NCBI GenBank assembly: GCA_019348435.1
Contig: JAHWJM010000088.1
Location: 1-8,667 of the forward strand
Direction of reading: 5' to 3'
DNA length: 8,667 nucleotides
Source of the DNA: Actinomycetota bacterium
Lineage (GTDB): Bacteria; Actinomycetota; Thermoleophilia; Solirubrobacterales; Solirubrobacteraceae
A model generated the notes under the pieces. The model was not told the DNA's origin and ran no database searches. It saw only the letters and a program-made list of their open reading frames with translations. The first letter of the stretch is position 1. Each line of letters starts with the position of its first letter. The position numbers were made by a program, and so were the translations under genes. Positions 1 through 5,437 of the stretch are shown piece after piece.

Positions 1-163
1 CTGCGTCGAGCGGCTCGAGGTGATGGACGAGCAGCGAGCAGTGCGCGACGTCGACGGAGCCGTCGTCGAGGTCGAGCGCGCGCACGTCGCCCACGTGGAG
101 CTCCACGTCCTCGCCGACGCGGTCGAACGCGAGGGCGGCGATCGCCGGGCTCGCGGCATTCGC
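1..163 (-). pseudogene. SAM-dependent class I methyltransferase fragment (5'-truncated, runs off left edge)
   Basis: Read on the minus strand, this stretch gives a continuous protein ending GDVRALDLDDGSVDVAHCSL followed by LVHHLEPLDA, the typical middle of a Methyltransf_11/25-type domain: acidic motif II/III region, then the DGSVDV segment and the HHL helix. Upstream of it, SPAIAALAFDRVGEDVELHVG resembles the segment just after the first SAM-binding loop. The GxGxG loop itself (motif I) is absent: further upstream the frame runs into the antisense of the ComEC domain. The frame stays open back to an ATG at 244-242, but those extra residues do not look like methyltransferase and no ribosome site is visible. 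The C-terminus lies outside the window. The substrate cannot be told. The fragment is either a gene that lost its 5' half or one side of an assembly join; the homology itself is fairly clear, the gene status is not. Confidence 0.6.
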
Positions 164-164
164 C

Positions 165-938
165 GTGCTCGCCAGGCCACCGGGGACGCCGCGCGACCTG
201 ACGATCTCGTTCCTCGACGTCGGCCAGGGTGATGCCACGCTCATCCAGCACGGTGCCGCCGCCGTGCTCGTCGACACCGGCGCGCGCGATGGACCCGTGC
301 TCGCCCGCCTGCGCGAGGCCGGCGTCCGGCGCCTGGACCTGCTCGTGCTCACGCATGACGCCGCCGACCATGGCGGCGCCACTGCCGAGGTGCTCGACGC
401 CCTCCCTGTGGATCTCGTGCTCGACGGCGAGGAGGCGACGCCGCAGGCGAGCGTCAAGGCGCTGGCGGCGGCGCGCCGCATCAGGCGCGTCGCCTCCGAC
501 GCCGGGCAGGTCCTGCGTTCCGGGCCGCTCGAGCTGCGGGTGCTGTGGCCGCGGCGCCTTCCCGCGGCGCCCGCCGGAGCCGAGCCCAACGACCGCGCGA
601 CGGTCCTGCACGTGCGCGACGGCAGCTTCGATCTGCTGCTCACCGCCGATGCGGAGTCAAACGTCCTCGCCGGACTGCCGCTGGCGCCGGTCGAGGCGCT
701 CAAGGTCTCCCACCACGGCAGCGACGACCCCGGCCTGCCGGGGATCCTCTCGCGCCTGCGCCCAGGGGCCGCGGTGATCTCGGCCGGCGAACACAACTCC
801 TACGGCCATCCCACGCCGTCGACGCTCGCCGCCCTGCACGACGCGCGCATCCCGGTCATCCGCCGCACCGACCGCGACGGGACCGTCCGGATCACGGTCC
901 GCGACCGGCGGATGCACGTCTCCGCAGCGAACCGTTGA
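165..938 (+). CDS. comEC: ComEC/Rec2-type metallo-beta-lactamase-fold domain, lacking the membrane part
   Basis: The 257 residues match the C-terminal hydrolase domain of ComEC, the membrane channel for DNA uptake in competent bacteria. Seen in order from the GTG at 165: FLDVGQGDA at 16-24, the metal-site motif THDAADHGG at 63-71, LLLTADAES at 158-165, LKVSHHGSDDPG at 179-190, and the family signature HNSYGHPTPSTL at 210-221 with RRTDRDGT at 233-240. Full ComEC proteins are about 700-800 residues, with an OB-fold and a competence transmembrane domain ahead of this one; none of that is here. The frame is open only from base 24, and before about base 130 it reads the antisense of a methyltransferase. 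The few hydrophobic residues just before the domain look like the end of a ComEC membrane helix. No ribosome site precedes the GTG, so the start is nominal. It is a truncated comEC, possibly non-functional, or a free-standing MBL hydrolase. The stop lies 44 bases before holA. Confidence 0.75.
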   Translation: MLARPPGTPRDLTISFLDVGQGDATLIQHGAAAVLVDTGARDGPVLARLREAGVRRLDLLVLTHDAADHGGATAEVLDALPVDLVLDGEEATPQASVKALAAARRIRRVASDAGQVLRSGPLELRVLWPRRLPAAPAGAEPNDRATVLHVRDGSFDLLLTADAESNVLAGLPLAPVEALKVSHHGSDDPGLPGILSRLRPGAAVISAGEHNSYGHPTPSTLAALHDARIPVIRRTDRDGTVRITVRDRRMHVSAANR

Positions 939-968
939 CGTCCGCGCCGCACCGCCCGCGGCGCCGCC

Positions 969-974
969 TACACT
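969..974 (+). promoter_or_regulatory. -10 box of holA (leaderless start)
   Basis: TACACT lies 8 bases upstream of the GTG at 983, which would place transcription start at about 981-983. No convincing -35 box is seen at 16-18 bases. The lack of a Shine-Dalgarno sequence and the tight spacing suggest leaderless translation, and this decides the choice of the holA start. Confidence 0.5.
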
Positions 975-982
975 CGCCCCCG

Positions 983-1954
983 GTGCCCGAGTTCAAGCCC
1001 GCCTACCTCATCCACGGCGACGACCACGGCCGCATCGGCGAGCGTCGCGCCGCGCTGCGGGCGCTCGCCGAGCGCGAGTCGGGCTCCAACGGCGTGGAGT
1101 CCTTCGAGGGCGATCACGCCGCGCCCGACATCGTCGCGGGCGCGCTCGCGGCCATGACGTTCGCGATCGGGCGGCGCTTTCTCATCGTCGACGGCGTCGA
1201 GCGCTGGAAGGACGGCGAGATCGCGACGCACCTGCTGCCTGCGCTCGCGGGGATCGGCCCCGAGACGACGATCGCGTTCTTCGCCCGTGAGGACGGGCGC
1301 GCCAAGGTCAGCCCGCAGCTGGCCAAGGCGGTCGAGAAGGCCGGCGGCGTCGTCGCGGTCGAGCGCACCCTGAAGGCCAAGGAGCTGCCCAAGTGGCTGC
1401 AGGGCGAGGCGAAGCGTCTCGGCGTGACGCTCGACCGGGACGCCGCGCAGGCGCTCGTGGGCCACGTCGGCGAGCGCCAGCAGCGCCTGCTGCGCGAGCT
1501 CGAGAAGCTTGCGCTCGAGCTCGGCGCGGGCGCGCGCATCCGCGCCGACGATGTCGCTGCAGCCGCGGCACATTCCGCGGAGCACCAGGTCTGGGGGCTC
1601 GTCGACACGCTCGTCGCCGGCGACGACGCGGCGGCGATGCGCGCCTACCTCGAGCTCGCTGCGCAGGGGGAGTCGCTGGCGCGGCTCGTGCCGCTGCTGG
1701 CGCGCCGCGTGCGCGAGGTGCTGTCGATCGCCCAGCGCCTCGAGGCCGGCGAGAACGCGCAGCAGATCAAGGCTTCGATGAAGGGCAGCCCGTGGACGCT
1801 GGACCGCCGCATCGCGGAGGCACGACGGTCGGACGTCGTGCGGCTCAGCCGGACGATCGAGGTGCTCGCCGACCTCGAGCTGGCGTCCCGTGGAGCCAGC
1901 GAACTGAGCGATCCGACCGAAGCGATCCGGGCTCTGCACCGGATTGCGGCCTGA
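983..1954 (+). CDS. holA: DNA polymerase III delta subunit
   Basis: HolA is the clamp-loader subunit that opens the beta sliding clamp and, with gamma/tau and delta', loads it on DNA at the replication fork. The protein is 323 residues, usual for the family. Seen: an N-terminal domain starting PEFKPAYLIHGDD (2-14) in place of the AAA+ P-loop (delta has no working Walker A), RRFLIVDGVERW (64-75), a KVSPQLAKAVEKAGGVV stretch (108-124) typical of the second half of the ATPase-like fold, then GVTLDRDAAQALVGHVGERQ (147-166) and LLRELEKLAL (169-178), the conserved helical lid signature, and a C-terminal helical collar domain (about 200-323). The frame is open far upstream (from 545), but that part is the shadow of the ComEC domain. 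The GTG at 983 fits the family N-terminus and sits 8 bases after a TACACT -10 box. The comEC-holA order is common in bacteria. Very confident in identity. Confidence 0.93.
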   Translation: MPEFKPAYLIHGDDHGRIGERRAALRALAERESGSNGVESFEGDHAAPDIVAGALAAMTFAIGRRFLIVDGVERWKDGEIATHLLPALAGIGPETTIAFFAREDGRAKVSPQLAKAVEKAGGVVAVERTLKAKELPKWLQGEAKRLGVTLDRDAAQALVGHVGERQQRLLRELEKLALELGAGARIRADDVAAAAAHSAEHQVWGLVDTLVAGDDAAAMRAYLELAAQGESLARLVPLLARRVREVLSIAQRLEAGENAQQIKASMKGSPWTLDRRIAEARRSDVVRLSRTIEVLADLELASRGASELSDPTEAIRALHRIAA

Positions 1955-1980
1955 CCGCTCGGGCCGAACCGGGTCTTGAC

Positions 1981-1996
1981 GCGGCGATCGAGCCGC
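1981..1996. terminator. possible bidirectional hairpin between holA and marR
   Basis: GCGGC-GATCGA-GCCGC forms a 5-bp GC stem with a 6-base loop in the 43-base gap between the convergent ends of holA and marR. There is no U-tract on either strand. Short GC stems arise often by chance at this base composition, so this is a weak call based mostly on position. Confidence 0.22.
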
Positions 1997-1997
1997 C

Positions 1998-2426
1998 TCA
2001 CGGCAGCGCGCGGCGCAGGATGTCGCGCAGCGCGCGCTGATCCTCCGCGCTGAGCGACTCGAGCGCCGGCGGGACCTCCTCCACGACCTCGTTGATGCGC
2101 CGGCGCACCTGCGCGCCGCGCTCGGTGACGACGAGCATCCGCACCCGCCGGTCGTGCTCCGCCGGGCGCCGCTCCACGAGCCCCTGCGCCTCGAGGCCGT
2201 CCACGAGCCCGGTGACGTTCGAACTGTCGCAGTGCAGCTCCACCGCGAGCTCGCGCATCGGGACCGGACGCTCCGGGTCCAGCGCCCGCAGAGCGAACAT
2301 CTGCGGCGGCGTGAGCCCCAGCTCTCCCGCCACGCTCAGCATCCGCGGGCGCATCTGCCAGAAGAGCCTGCCCACGAGCGACCACGCCTCCTGAACCGCC
2401 TCTCGATGCTTGACCGTCGAAGCCAC
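1998..2426 (-). CDS. MarR-family transcriptional regulator
   Basis: A 142-residue winged helix-turn-helix protein of the MarR family, which bind DNA as dimers and usually release it on binding a small molecule. Seen: an N-terminal helix for dimerisation (about 8-33), LTPPQMFALRAL (38-49), MRELAVELHCDSSNVTGLVD (57-76) as helix-turn-helix with the recognition helix near 68-79, and the wing EHDRRVRMLVVTERG (90-104) with the conserved D-x-R residues D92 and R94. The C-terminal helices (105-142) complete the dimer interface. There is a single cysteine, C66, before the recognition helix; a redox role is only a possibility. The GTG start at 2426 lies 8 bases after a TATCCT -10 box. It is divergent from the ABC exporter operon and shares a 68-base control region containing a palindrome, so it most likely represses that operon and itself. 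The inducer is unknown. Confidence 0.88.
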   Translation of the reverse strand: MASTVKHREAVQEAWSLVGRLFWQMRPRMLSVAGELGLTPPQMFALRALDPERPVPMRELAVELHCDSSNVTGLVDGLEAQGLVERRPAEHDRRVRMLVVTERGAQVRRRINEVVEEVPPALESLSAEDQRALRDILRRALP

Positions 2427-2434
2427 TGCCCTTC

Positions 2435-2464
2435 AGGATACTAGAGATACCGGATGGTTGACAA
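2435..2464 (-). promoter_or_regulatory. promoter of marR
   Basis: On the minus strand TTGTCA (2464-2459) and TATCCT (2440-2435) are separated by 18 bases, a near-consensus housekeeping-sigma promoter. The -10 ends 8 bases before the GTG at 2426, so the transcript would have little or no leader. Its -35 overlaps that of the divergent exporter promoter and lies inside the palindrome at 2455-2473. Confidence 0.6.
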
Positions 2465-2473
2465 CCTCAACTA
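2455..2473. promoter_or_regulatory. candidate MarR operator (19-bp near-palindrome)
   Basis: TGGTTGA-CAACC-TCAACTA: 7-base arms around a 5-base centre, 6 of 7 pairs matching (2456/2472 mismatched), with a perfect 5+5 core GTTGA/TCAAC. The size and the TTGA/TCAA arms are usual for MarR-family dimers. It covers the -35 boxes of both the exporter promoter and the marR promoter, so occupancy would block both. A nested GGTTG-A-CAACC inverted repeat (2456-2466) overlaps it. The site is seen in the sequence; binding is inferred. Confidence 0.6.
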
Positions 2474-2487
2474 GCGCGGCGTAGGAT
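2458..2487 (+). promoter_or_regulatory. promoter of the ABC exporter operon
   Basis: TTGACA (2458-2463, perfect consensus) and TAGGAT (2482-2487) are 18 bases apart. The -10 ends exactly 7 bases before the ATG at 2495, putting transcription start at or next to the start codon. This makes the in-frame ATG at 2486 an unlikely start, because it lies within the -10 box. The strongest promoter in the window; overlapped by the candidate MarR operator. Confidence 0.7.
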
Positions 2488-2494
2488 GCGCCAC

Positions 2495-3505
2495 ATGACA
2501 CACGAACGTGCGATTGACGTCGCAGGGCTCGTGCGCGAGTTCAAGGGTGGTGTGCGGGCGGTCGACGGGATCGACCTGCACGTCGCGGCGGGCGAGATCT
2601 ACGGCTTCCTCGGCCCGAACGGCGCCGGGAAGTCGACGACGGTGAAGGTCCTCACGACGCTCCTGCCGCCGAGCGGCGGGCGCGCCACCGTGGCGGGCTT
2701 CGACGTCGCGCGGGAGGGCGCCAAGGTGCGCGCGTCGATCGGCGTCGCGCTGCAGGACGTCGCGCTGGACCCGATGCTGACCGGCCGCGAGCACATGCGC
2801 CTGCAGGGCGGCCTGCAGGGCATCCCGCGGGCCGAGCGCGCCCGCCGCGGCGCCGAGCTGCTCGACCGCGTCGGGCTCTCCGATGCCGCCGACCGGCGGT
2901 CCAAGACGTACTCGGGCGGCATGAAGCGCCGCCTGGACCTCGCTCTCGCGCTGCTGCACAACCCGCGGATCCTCTTCCTCGACGAGCCGACGACCGGCCT
3001 CGACGTGCAGTCACGCACGGCGCTCTGGGACGAGGTCGAGCGCCTCGCCCGCCAGGAGGGCACGACCGTCTTTCTCACCACCCAGTACCTCGAGGAGGCC
3101 GACGTGCTCGCCGATCGCGTGGGGATCATCGACCGCGGCACGATCGTCGCCGAGGGCACGCCCGCCGAGCTGAAGGCGCAGGTCGCCAAGCCGACCGTCG
3201 AGTTCACTCCGCGCGACGCGGGGCAGTGCTCGATTGCGGCCGCCGCGCTCGCGCCGTTCGGTGAGCCCGTCGCCGCGCGCCGCGACGGCTCGATCGCGGT
3301 CCGGCTGGAGTCCGGCGCCGATCAGCTCGCCGACATCGTCCGCGCGCTGGACCACGCGAAGATCGCCGTTGCGCACCTCGCCCTGCACGAGCCGACGCTC
3401 GACGACGTCTTCCTCGCGAAGACCGGGCGCAGCCTGGAAGGAGCGGCCGACGGAGGCACCGCCGAGGAGATCGCGCCGCCCCGCCGCGACCGGGTCGCCG
3501 CGTGA
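2495..3505 (+). CDS. DrrA-type ABC transporter ATP-binding protein
   Basis: The ATPase of an ABC-2 type exporter; it powers two membrane partners encoded just downstream. Of its 336 residues, 1-225 are the nucleotide-binding domain: Walker A GPNGAGKST (40-48), Q-loop Q87, signature YSGGMKRR (139-146), Walker B ILFLDEP (159-165), D-loop GLD (168-170). The switch position reads TTQYLEEAD (195-203), so Q197 replaces the usual histidine; this is known in the DrrA (daunorubicin/doxorubicin resistance) family. The C-terminal part (230-336) has the DrrA-like HEPTLDDVFL (298-307). The start at 2495 is chosen over an in-frame ATG at 2486 because TAGGAT at 2482-2487 is a good -10 with 7-base spacing, leaving 2495 as a leaderless start. 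The stop overlaps the next gene by GTGA. The cargo is unknown: a drug, lipid or glycolipid is typical for the family. Confidence 0.9.
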   Translation: MTHERAIDVAGLVREFKGGVRAVDGIDLHVAAGEIYGFLGPNGAGKSTTVKVLTTLLPPSGGRATVAGFDVAREGAKVRASIGVALQDVALDPMLTGREHMRLQGGLQGIPRAERARRGAELLDRVGLSDAADRRSKTYSGGMKRRLDLALALLHNPRILFLDEPTTGLDVQSRTALWDEVERLARQEGTTVFLTTQYLEEADVLADRVGIIDRGTIVAEGTPAELKAQVAKPTVEFTPRDAGQCSIAAAALAPFGEPVAARRDGSIAVRLESGADQLADIVRALDHAKIAVAHLALHEPTLDDVFLAKTGRSLEGAADGGTAEEIAPPRRDRVAA

Positions 3506-4293
3506 CGGCGCTCACGCACAGCCCGATGCCGGCGCAGGTCGGCCTGCTCGCGGCGCGCGCGATCAAGGGGACCCTGCGCAACCCGGCGCAGATGGTGTTT
3601 CCGATCGTGTTTCCGCTTGTCCTGCTGGCCGTCAACGCCGCGGGGCTGGACGCGGCGACCGACCTGCCCGGCTTCCCGGCCGACAGCTACCTGGACTTCG
3701 CTCTGGCGATCCCCTTCATGCAGGGCGCGCTGTTCGCCGCGCTCAACGGCGGCCAGGACCTCGCGCGCGACATCGAGGGCGGCTTCCTGGACCGCCTGGC
3801 GATGACGCCGCTGTCGGGTGCGGCGTTGCTCGCCGGGCAGCTCGGCGGAGCACTGTTCATGGGCCTGATCAGCGCGGTGCTGTATCTCGCCGTCGGAGTC
3901 GCCTTCGGCGTGGGGATCGCGGCCGGCGCCGGCGGCGCGCTCGTGCTGCTCCTGCTCTCGCTGGCGATCTCGTCGGCGTTCGCGTGCCTCGGCACCTTCG
4001 TCGCGCTGCGGGGAGGCACCGGCGAGGCCGTCCAGGGCTTCTTTCCGCTGTTCTTCGTCCTGCTGTTTCTCAGCTCGGCGTTCTTCCCGCGCGATCTCAT
4101 CGAGCACGAGTGGTTTCGCACGATCGCGACGTACAACCCGGTCTCCTACATGGTCGAGGGGATCCGCAGCCTCGTGATCTCCGGCTGGGACGGGCAGGCG
4201 CTCGCGCAGGCGTTCGCGATCGCCCTGATCGCGATCGTCGGCTTCCTCGCGCTGAGCGCGCGGGCACTGCGGACGCGGCTGGTGCGGACGTGA
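3502..4293 (+). CDS. ABC-2 type exporter permease 1 (DrrB-like)
   Basis: A 263-residue membrane subunit of the exporter. Hydrophobic segments that fit six membrane helices: about 31-50, 63-81, 105-137, 143-170, 178-196 and 235-255. The cytoplasmic segment DLARDIEGGFLDRLAMTPLS (86-105) is the coupling region expected to contact the ATPase, and YNPVSYMVEGIRSL (211-224) is the conserved ABC-2 C-terminal motif. The GTG start overlaps the ATPase stop in the four bases GTGA, so translation is probably coupled; no Shine-Dalgarno sequence is seen. It is a diverged paralogue of the next gene, with which it would form a heterodimer. Family membership is certain; the transported substrate is not. Confidence 0.88.
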   Translation: MTALTHSPMPAQVGLLAARAIKGTLRNPAQMVFPIVFPLVLLAVNAAGLDAATDLPGFPADSYLDFALAIPFMQGALFAALNGGQDLARDIEGGFLDRLAMTPLSGAALLAGQLGGALFMGLISAVLYLAVGVAFGVGIAAGAGGALVLLLLSLAISSAFACLGTFVALRGGTGEAVQGFFPLFFVLLFLSSAFFPRDLIEHEWFRTIATYNPVSYMVEGIRSLVISGWDGQALAQAFAIALIAIVGFLALSARALRTRLVRT

Positions 4294-5078
4294 CGGCCGC
4301 CGGCACGGTCGCGCGCACGCGGTCGGTGGCGCTCTCGGTCGCCTGGCGCAGCGTGCACAACGCGTTTCACAACCCGGCGATCCTGCTGCCGAGCGTCCTG
4401 TTTCCGCTCTTCTTCTTCATGGCGTTCGCGGGTGGCCTGTCGAGTGTCCAGAACGTGCCGGAGTTCGACTACCGCTCCGGCTACACGTCGTTTCAGTTCG
4501 CCTTCATCTGCATCCAGTCGGCGGCGTTCGGCGGCGTGTTCACAGGCTTCGCGATCGCCGGCGACTTCGAGTTCGGCTTCGCCCGCCGACTGTTGCTGGC
4601 GGCCCCCAATCGGAGCGGGATCGTCGCCGGCTACATGATCGGCGCGATGGTGCGCTGGATGTTCGTGCTCGCCGTCGTGTTCAGCGCGGCGCTGATCAGC
4701 GGCATGCGCATCGACGGCTCGCTCGGCCACCTGCTGGCCCTGCTCGTCCTGGCCCTCGTCGTCAGCGCCACGTCGACGCTGTGGGCGGCGGGCATCGCGA
4801 TGCGCCTGCGCACGATGCAGGCCGGGCCGGTCATGCAGATGCCGATCTTCATCCTGCTGTTCCTCGCCCCGGTCTACGTGCCGCTGCACCTCGTCGCCGG
4901 CTGGGTGCACGACGTCGCGCAATTGAACCCGTTCACGGCCCTGCTCGAGACGGCGCGGGGCTTCATCGCGGGCGAGCCGACGAAGGTCGCGCTCAGCGCC
5001 GTCTGCCTGGTGGCGATGTTCACGCTCGTCGTGGGGTGGGCGCGCGGCGGGCTGCACAGCGCCGAACGCGCCGGCTAG
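4290..5078 (+). CDS. ABC-2 type exporter permease 2 (DrrB/DrrC-like)
   Basis: Second membrane subunit, 262 residues. It starts at a GTG overlapping the previous stop by GTGA, the same junction as between the ATPase and permease 1, and both permeases begin Met-Thr-Ala. The frame is open much further upstream, but that is the shadow of permease 1. Seen: membrane segments near 31-50, 68-92, 112-136, 145-171, 181-204 and 232-250; a coupling region GDFEFGFARRLLLAAPNRSG (91-110) that lines up with residues 89-108 of permease 1 (conserved acidic, GF and RL positions); and the C-terminal motif LNPFTALLETARGF (212-225). This is the last gene of the three-gene operon and converges on rpsT with 33 bases between the stops. 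Its TAG stop sits in the centre of the perfect palindrome CGGCTAGCCG (5072-5081). Confidence 0.88.
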   Translation: MTAAGTVARTRSVALSVAWRSVHNAFHNPAILLPSVLFPLFFFMAFAGGLSSVQNVPEFDYRSGYTSFQFAFICIQSAAFGGVFTGFAIAGDFEFGFARRLLLAAPNRSGIVAGYMIGAMVRWMFVLAVVFSAALISGMRIDGSLGHLLALLVLALVVSATSTLWAAGIAMRLRTMQAGPVMQMPIFILLFLAPVYVPLHLVAGWVHDVAQLNPFTALLETARGFIAGEPTKVALSAVCLVAMFTLVVGWARGGLHSAERAG

Positions 5079-5111
5079 CCGTAAGACGCGACGCGGGCGA
5101 GGGCGGGCGGG

Positions 5112-5381
5112 TCAGTCGGCGGCGCTGCCGCGGCGAACGCGGGAGGCGCGGGACTTCTTGCGGGCGCCGGTGTTGCGATGCAGCGCGCCGCGCTTGACCG
5201 CCTTGTCGATCAGGCTGACGAGCTCGCGGTGCTCCGCGTCGGCGGTCGCGTCGTCGCCGGCGGCGACAGCGGCTTCGAGGCGACGGAAGTACGTCCGCAC
5301 CGCCGAGGTGTAGTGGCGGTTCTCGAGTCGCTCGCGCTCAGAACGCAGAATCCGCTTCTTCTGTGAGTGGATATTCGCCAT
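5112..5381 (-). CDS. rpsT: 30S ribosomal protein S20
   Basis: A primary 16S rRNA-binding protein of the small subunit. The 89 residues match the usual length of about 87: MANIHSQKKRILRSERERLE (1-20), the basic N-terminal helix that contacts rRNA, then a helical bundle ending with ALHRNTGARKKSRASR, the conserved C-terminal rRNA-binding element. An in-frame extension to 5432 exists, but it crosses the promoter region and lacks any family match; MANI/MANIKS is the standard S20 start. No Shine-Dalgarno sequence precedes the ATG. Instead, an 8-bp GC hairpin lies 11 bases upstream. In many actinobacteria rpsT is the neighbour of holA; here the MarR/ABC cassette lies between them. S20 represses its own translation in E. 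coli; whether the hairpin does this here is only a possibility. Confidence 0.95.
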   Translation of the reverse strand: MANIHSQKKRILRSERERLENRHYTSAVRTYFRRLEAAVAAGDDATADAEHRELVSLIDKAVKRGALHRNTGARKKSRASRVRRGSAAD

Positions 5382-5392
5382 AAGCGTGAAGG

Positions 5393-5414
5393 CGCCGCGG
5401 GATGAGCCGCGGCG
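5393..5414 (-). promoter_or_regulatory. strong 5'-leader hairpin of rpsT
   Basis: CGCCGCGG-GATGAG-CCGCGGCG is a perfect 8-bp GC stem with a 6-base loop. If rpsT is transcribed from the TACTCT box at 5426-5421, transcription would begin about 5414, so the hairpin would form the very 5' end of the message and stop 11 bases before the ATG. Possible roles are mRNA stabilisation or translational control by S20. The stem is plain; the role is inferred. Confidence 0.45.
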
Positions 5415-5419
5415 GTCCC

Positions 5420-5426
5420 TAGAGTA
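5420..5426. promoter_or_regulatory. overlapping divergent -10 boxes (murJ and rpsT)
   Basis: The seven bases TAGAGTA read as TAGAGT on the plus strand (12 bases before the murJ ATG) and as TACTCT on the minus strand (39 bases before the rpsT ATG). Both fit the TANNNT pattern, so one symmetric element may serve both directions. No good -35 box was found on either side, which limits confidence. Confidence 0.4.
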
Positions 5427-5437
5427 GCGCACCGATC

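Noticed and set aside
20..232. Plus-strand frame of 70 codons at the left end
   Set aside because: Antisense to the methyltransferase fragment and overlapping the ComEC domain; no ribosome site or recognisable domain.
935..940. TTGACG as a -35 box for holA
   Set aside because: It is 28 bases from the TACACT box, too far for a sigma-70 type promoter, and it overlaps the comEC stop codon.
545..982. In-frame upstream extension of holA giving a 469-residue protein
   Set aside because: It is the shadow of the ComEC domain in another frame (Arg/Ala/Pro-rich, no family match); the GTG at 983 fits the HolA N-terminus and the -10 spacing.
2486..2494. ATG at 2486 as start of the ABC ATPase
   Set aside because: It lies inside the TAGGAT -10 box; the ATG at 2495 has the right spacing and loses only three residues.
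4146..5057. Minus-strand frame of 303 codons opposite permease 2
   Set aside because: Antisense shadow; charged low-complexity sequence, no start signal or family resemblance.
5072..5081. Perfect palindrome CGGCTAGCCG at the stop of permease 2
   Set aside because: Only a 3-4 bp stem with a tiny loop and no U-tract, so not called as a terminator; a 10-bp palindrome is not rare at this base composition.
5382..5432. N-terminal extension of rpsT (17 residues)
   Set aside because: It covers the hairpin and part of the promoter region, and S20 proteins start at the MANI motif.
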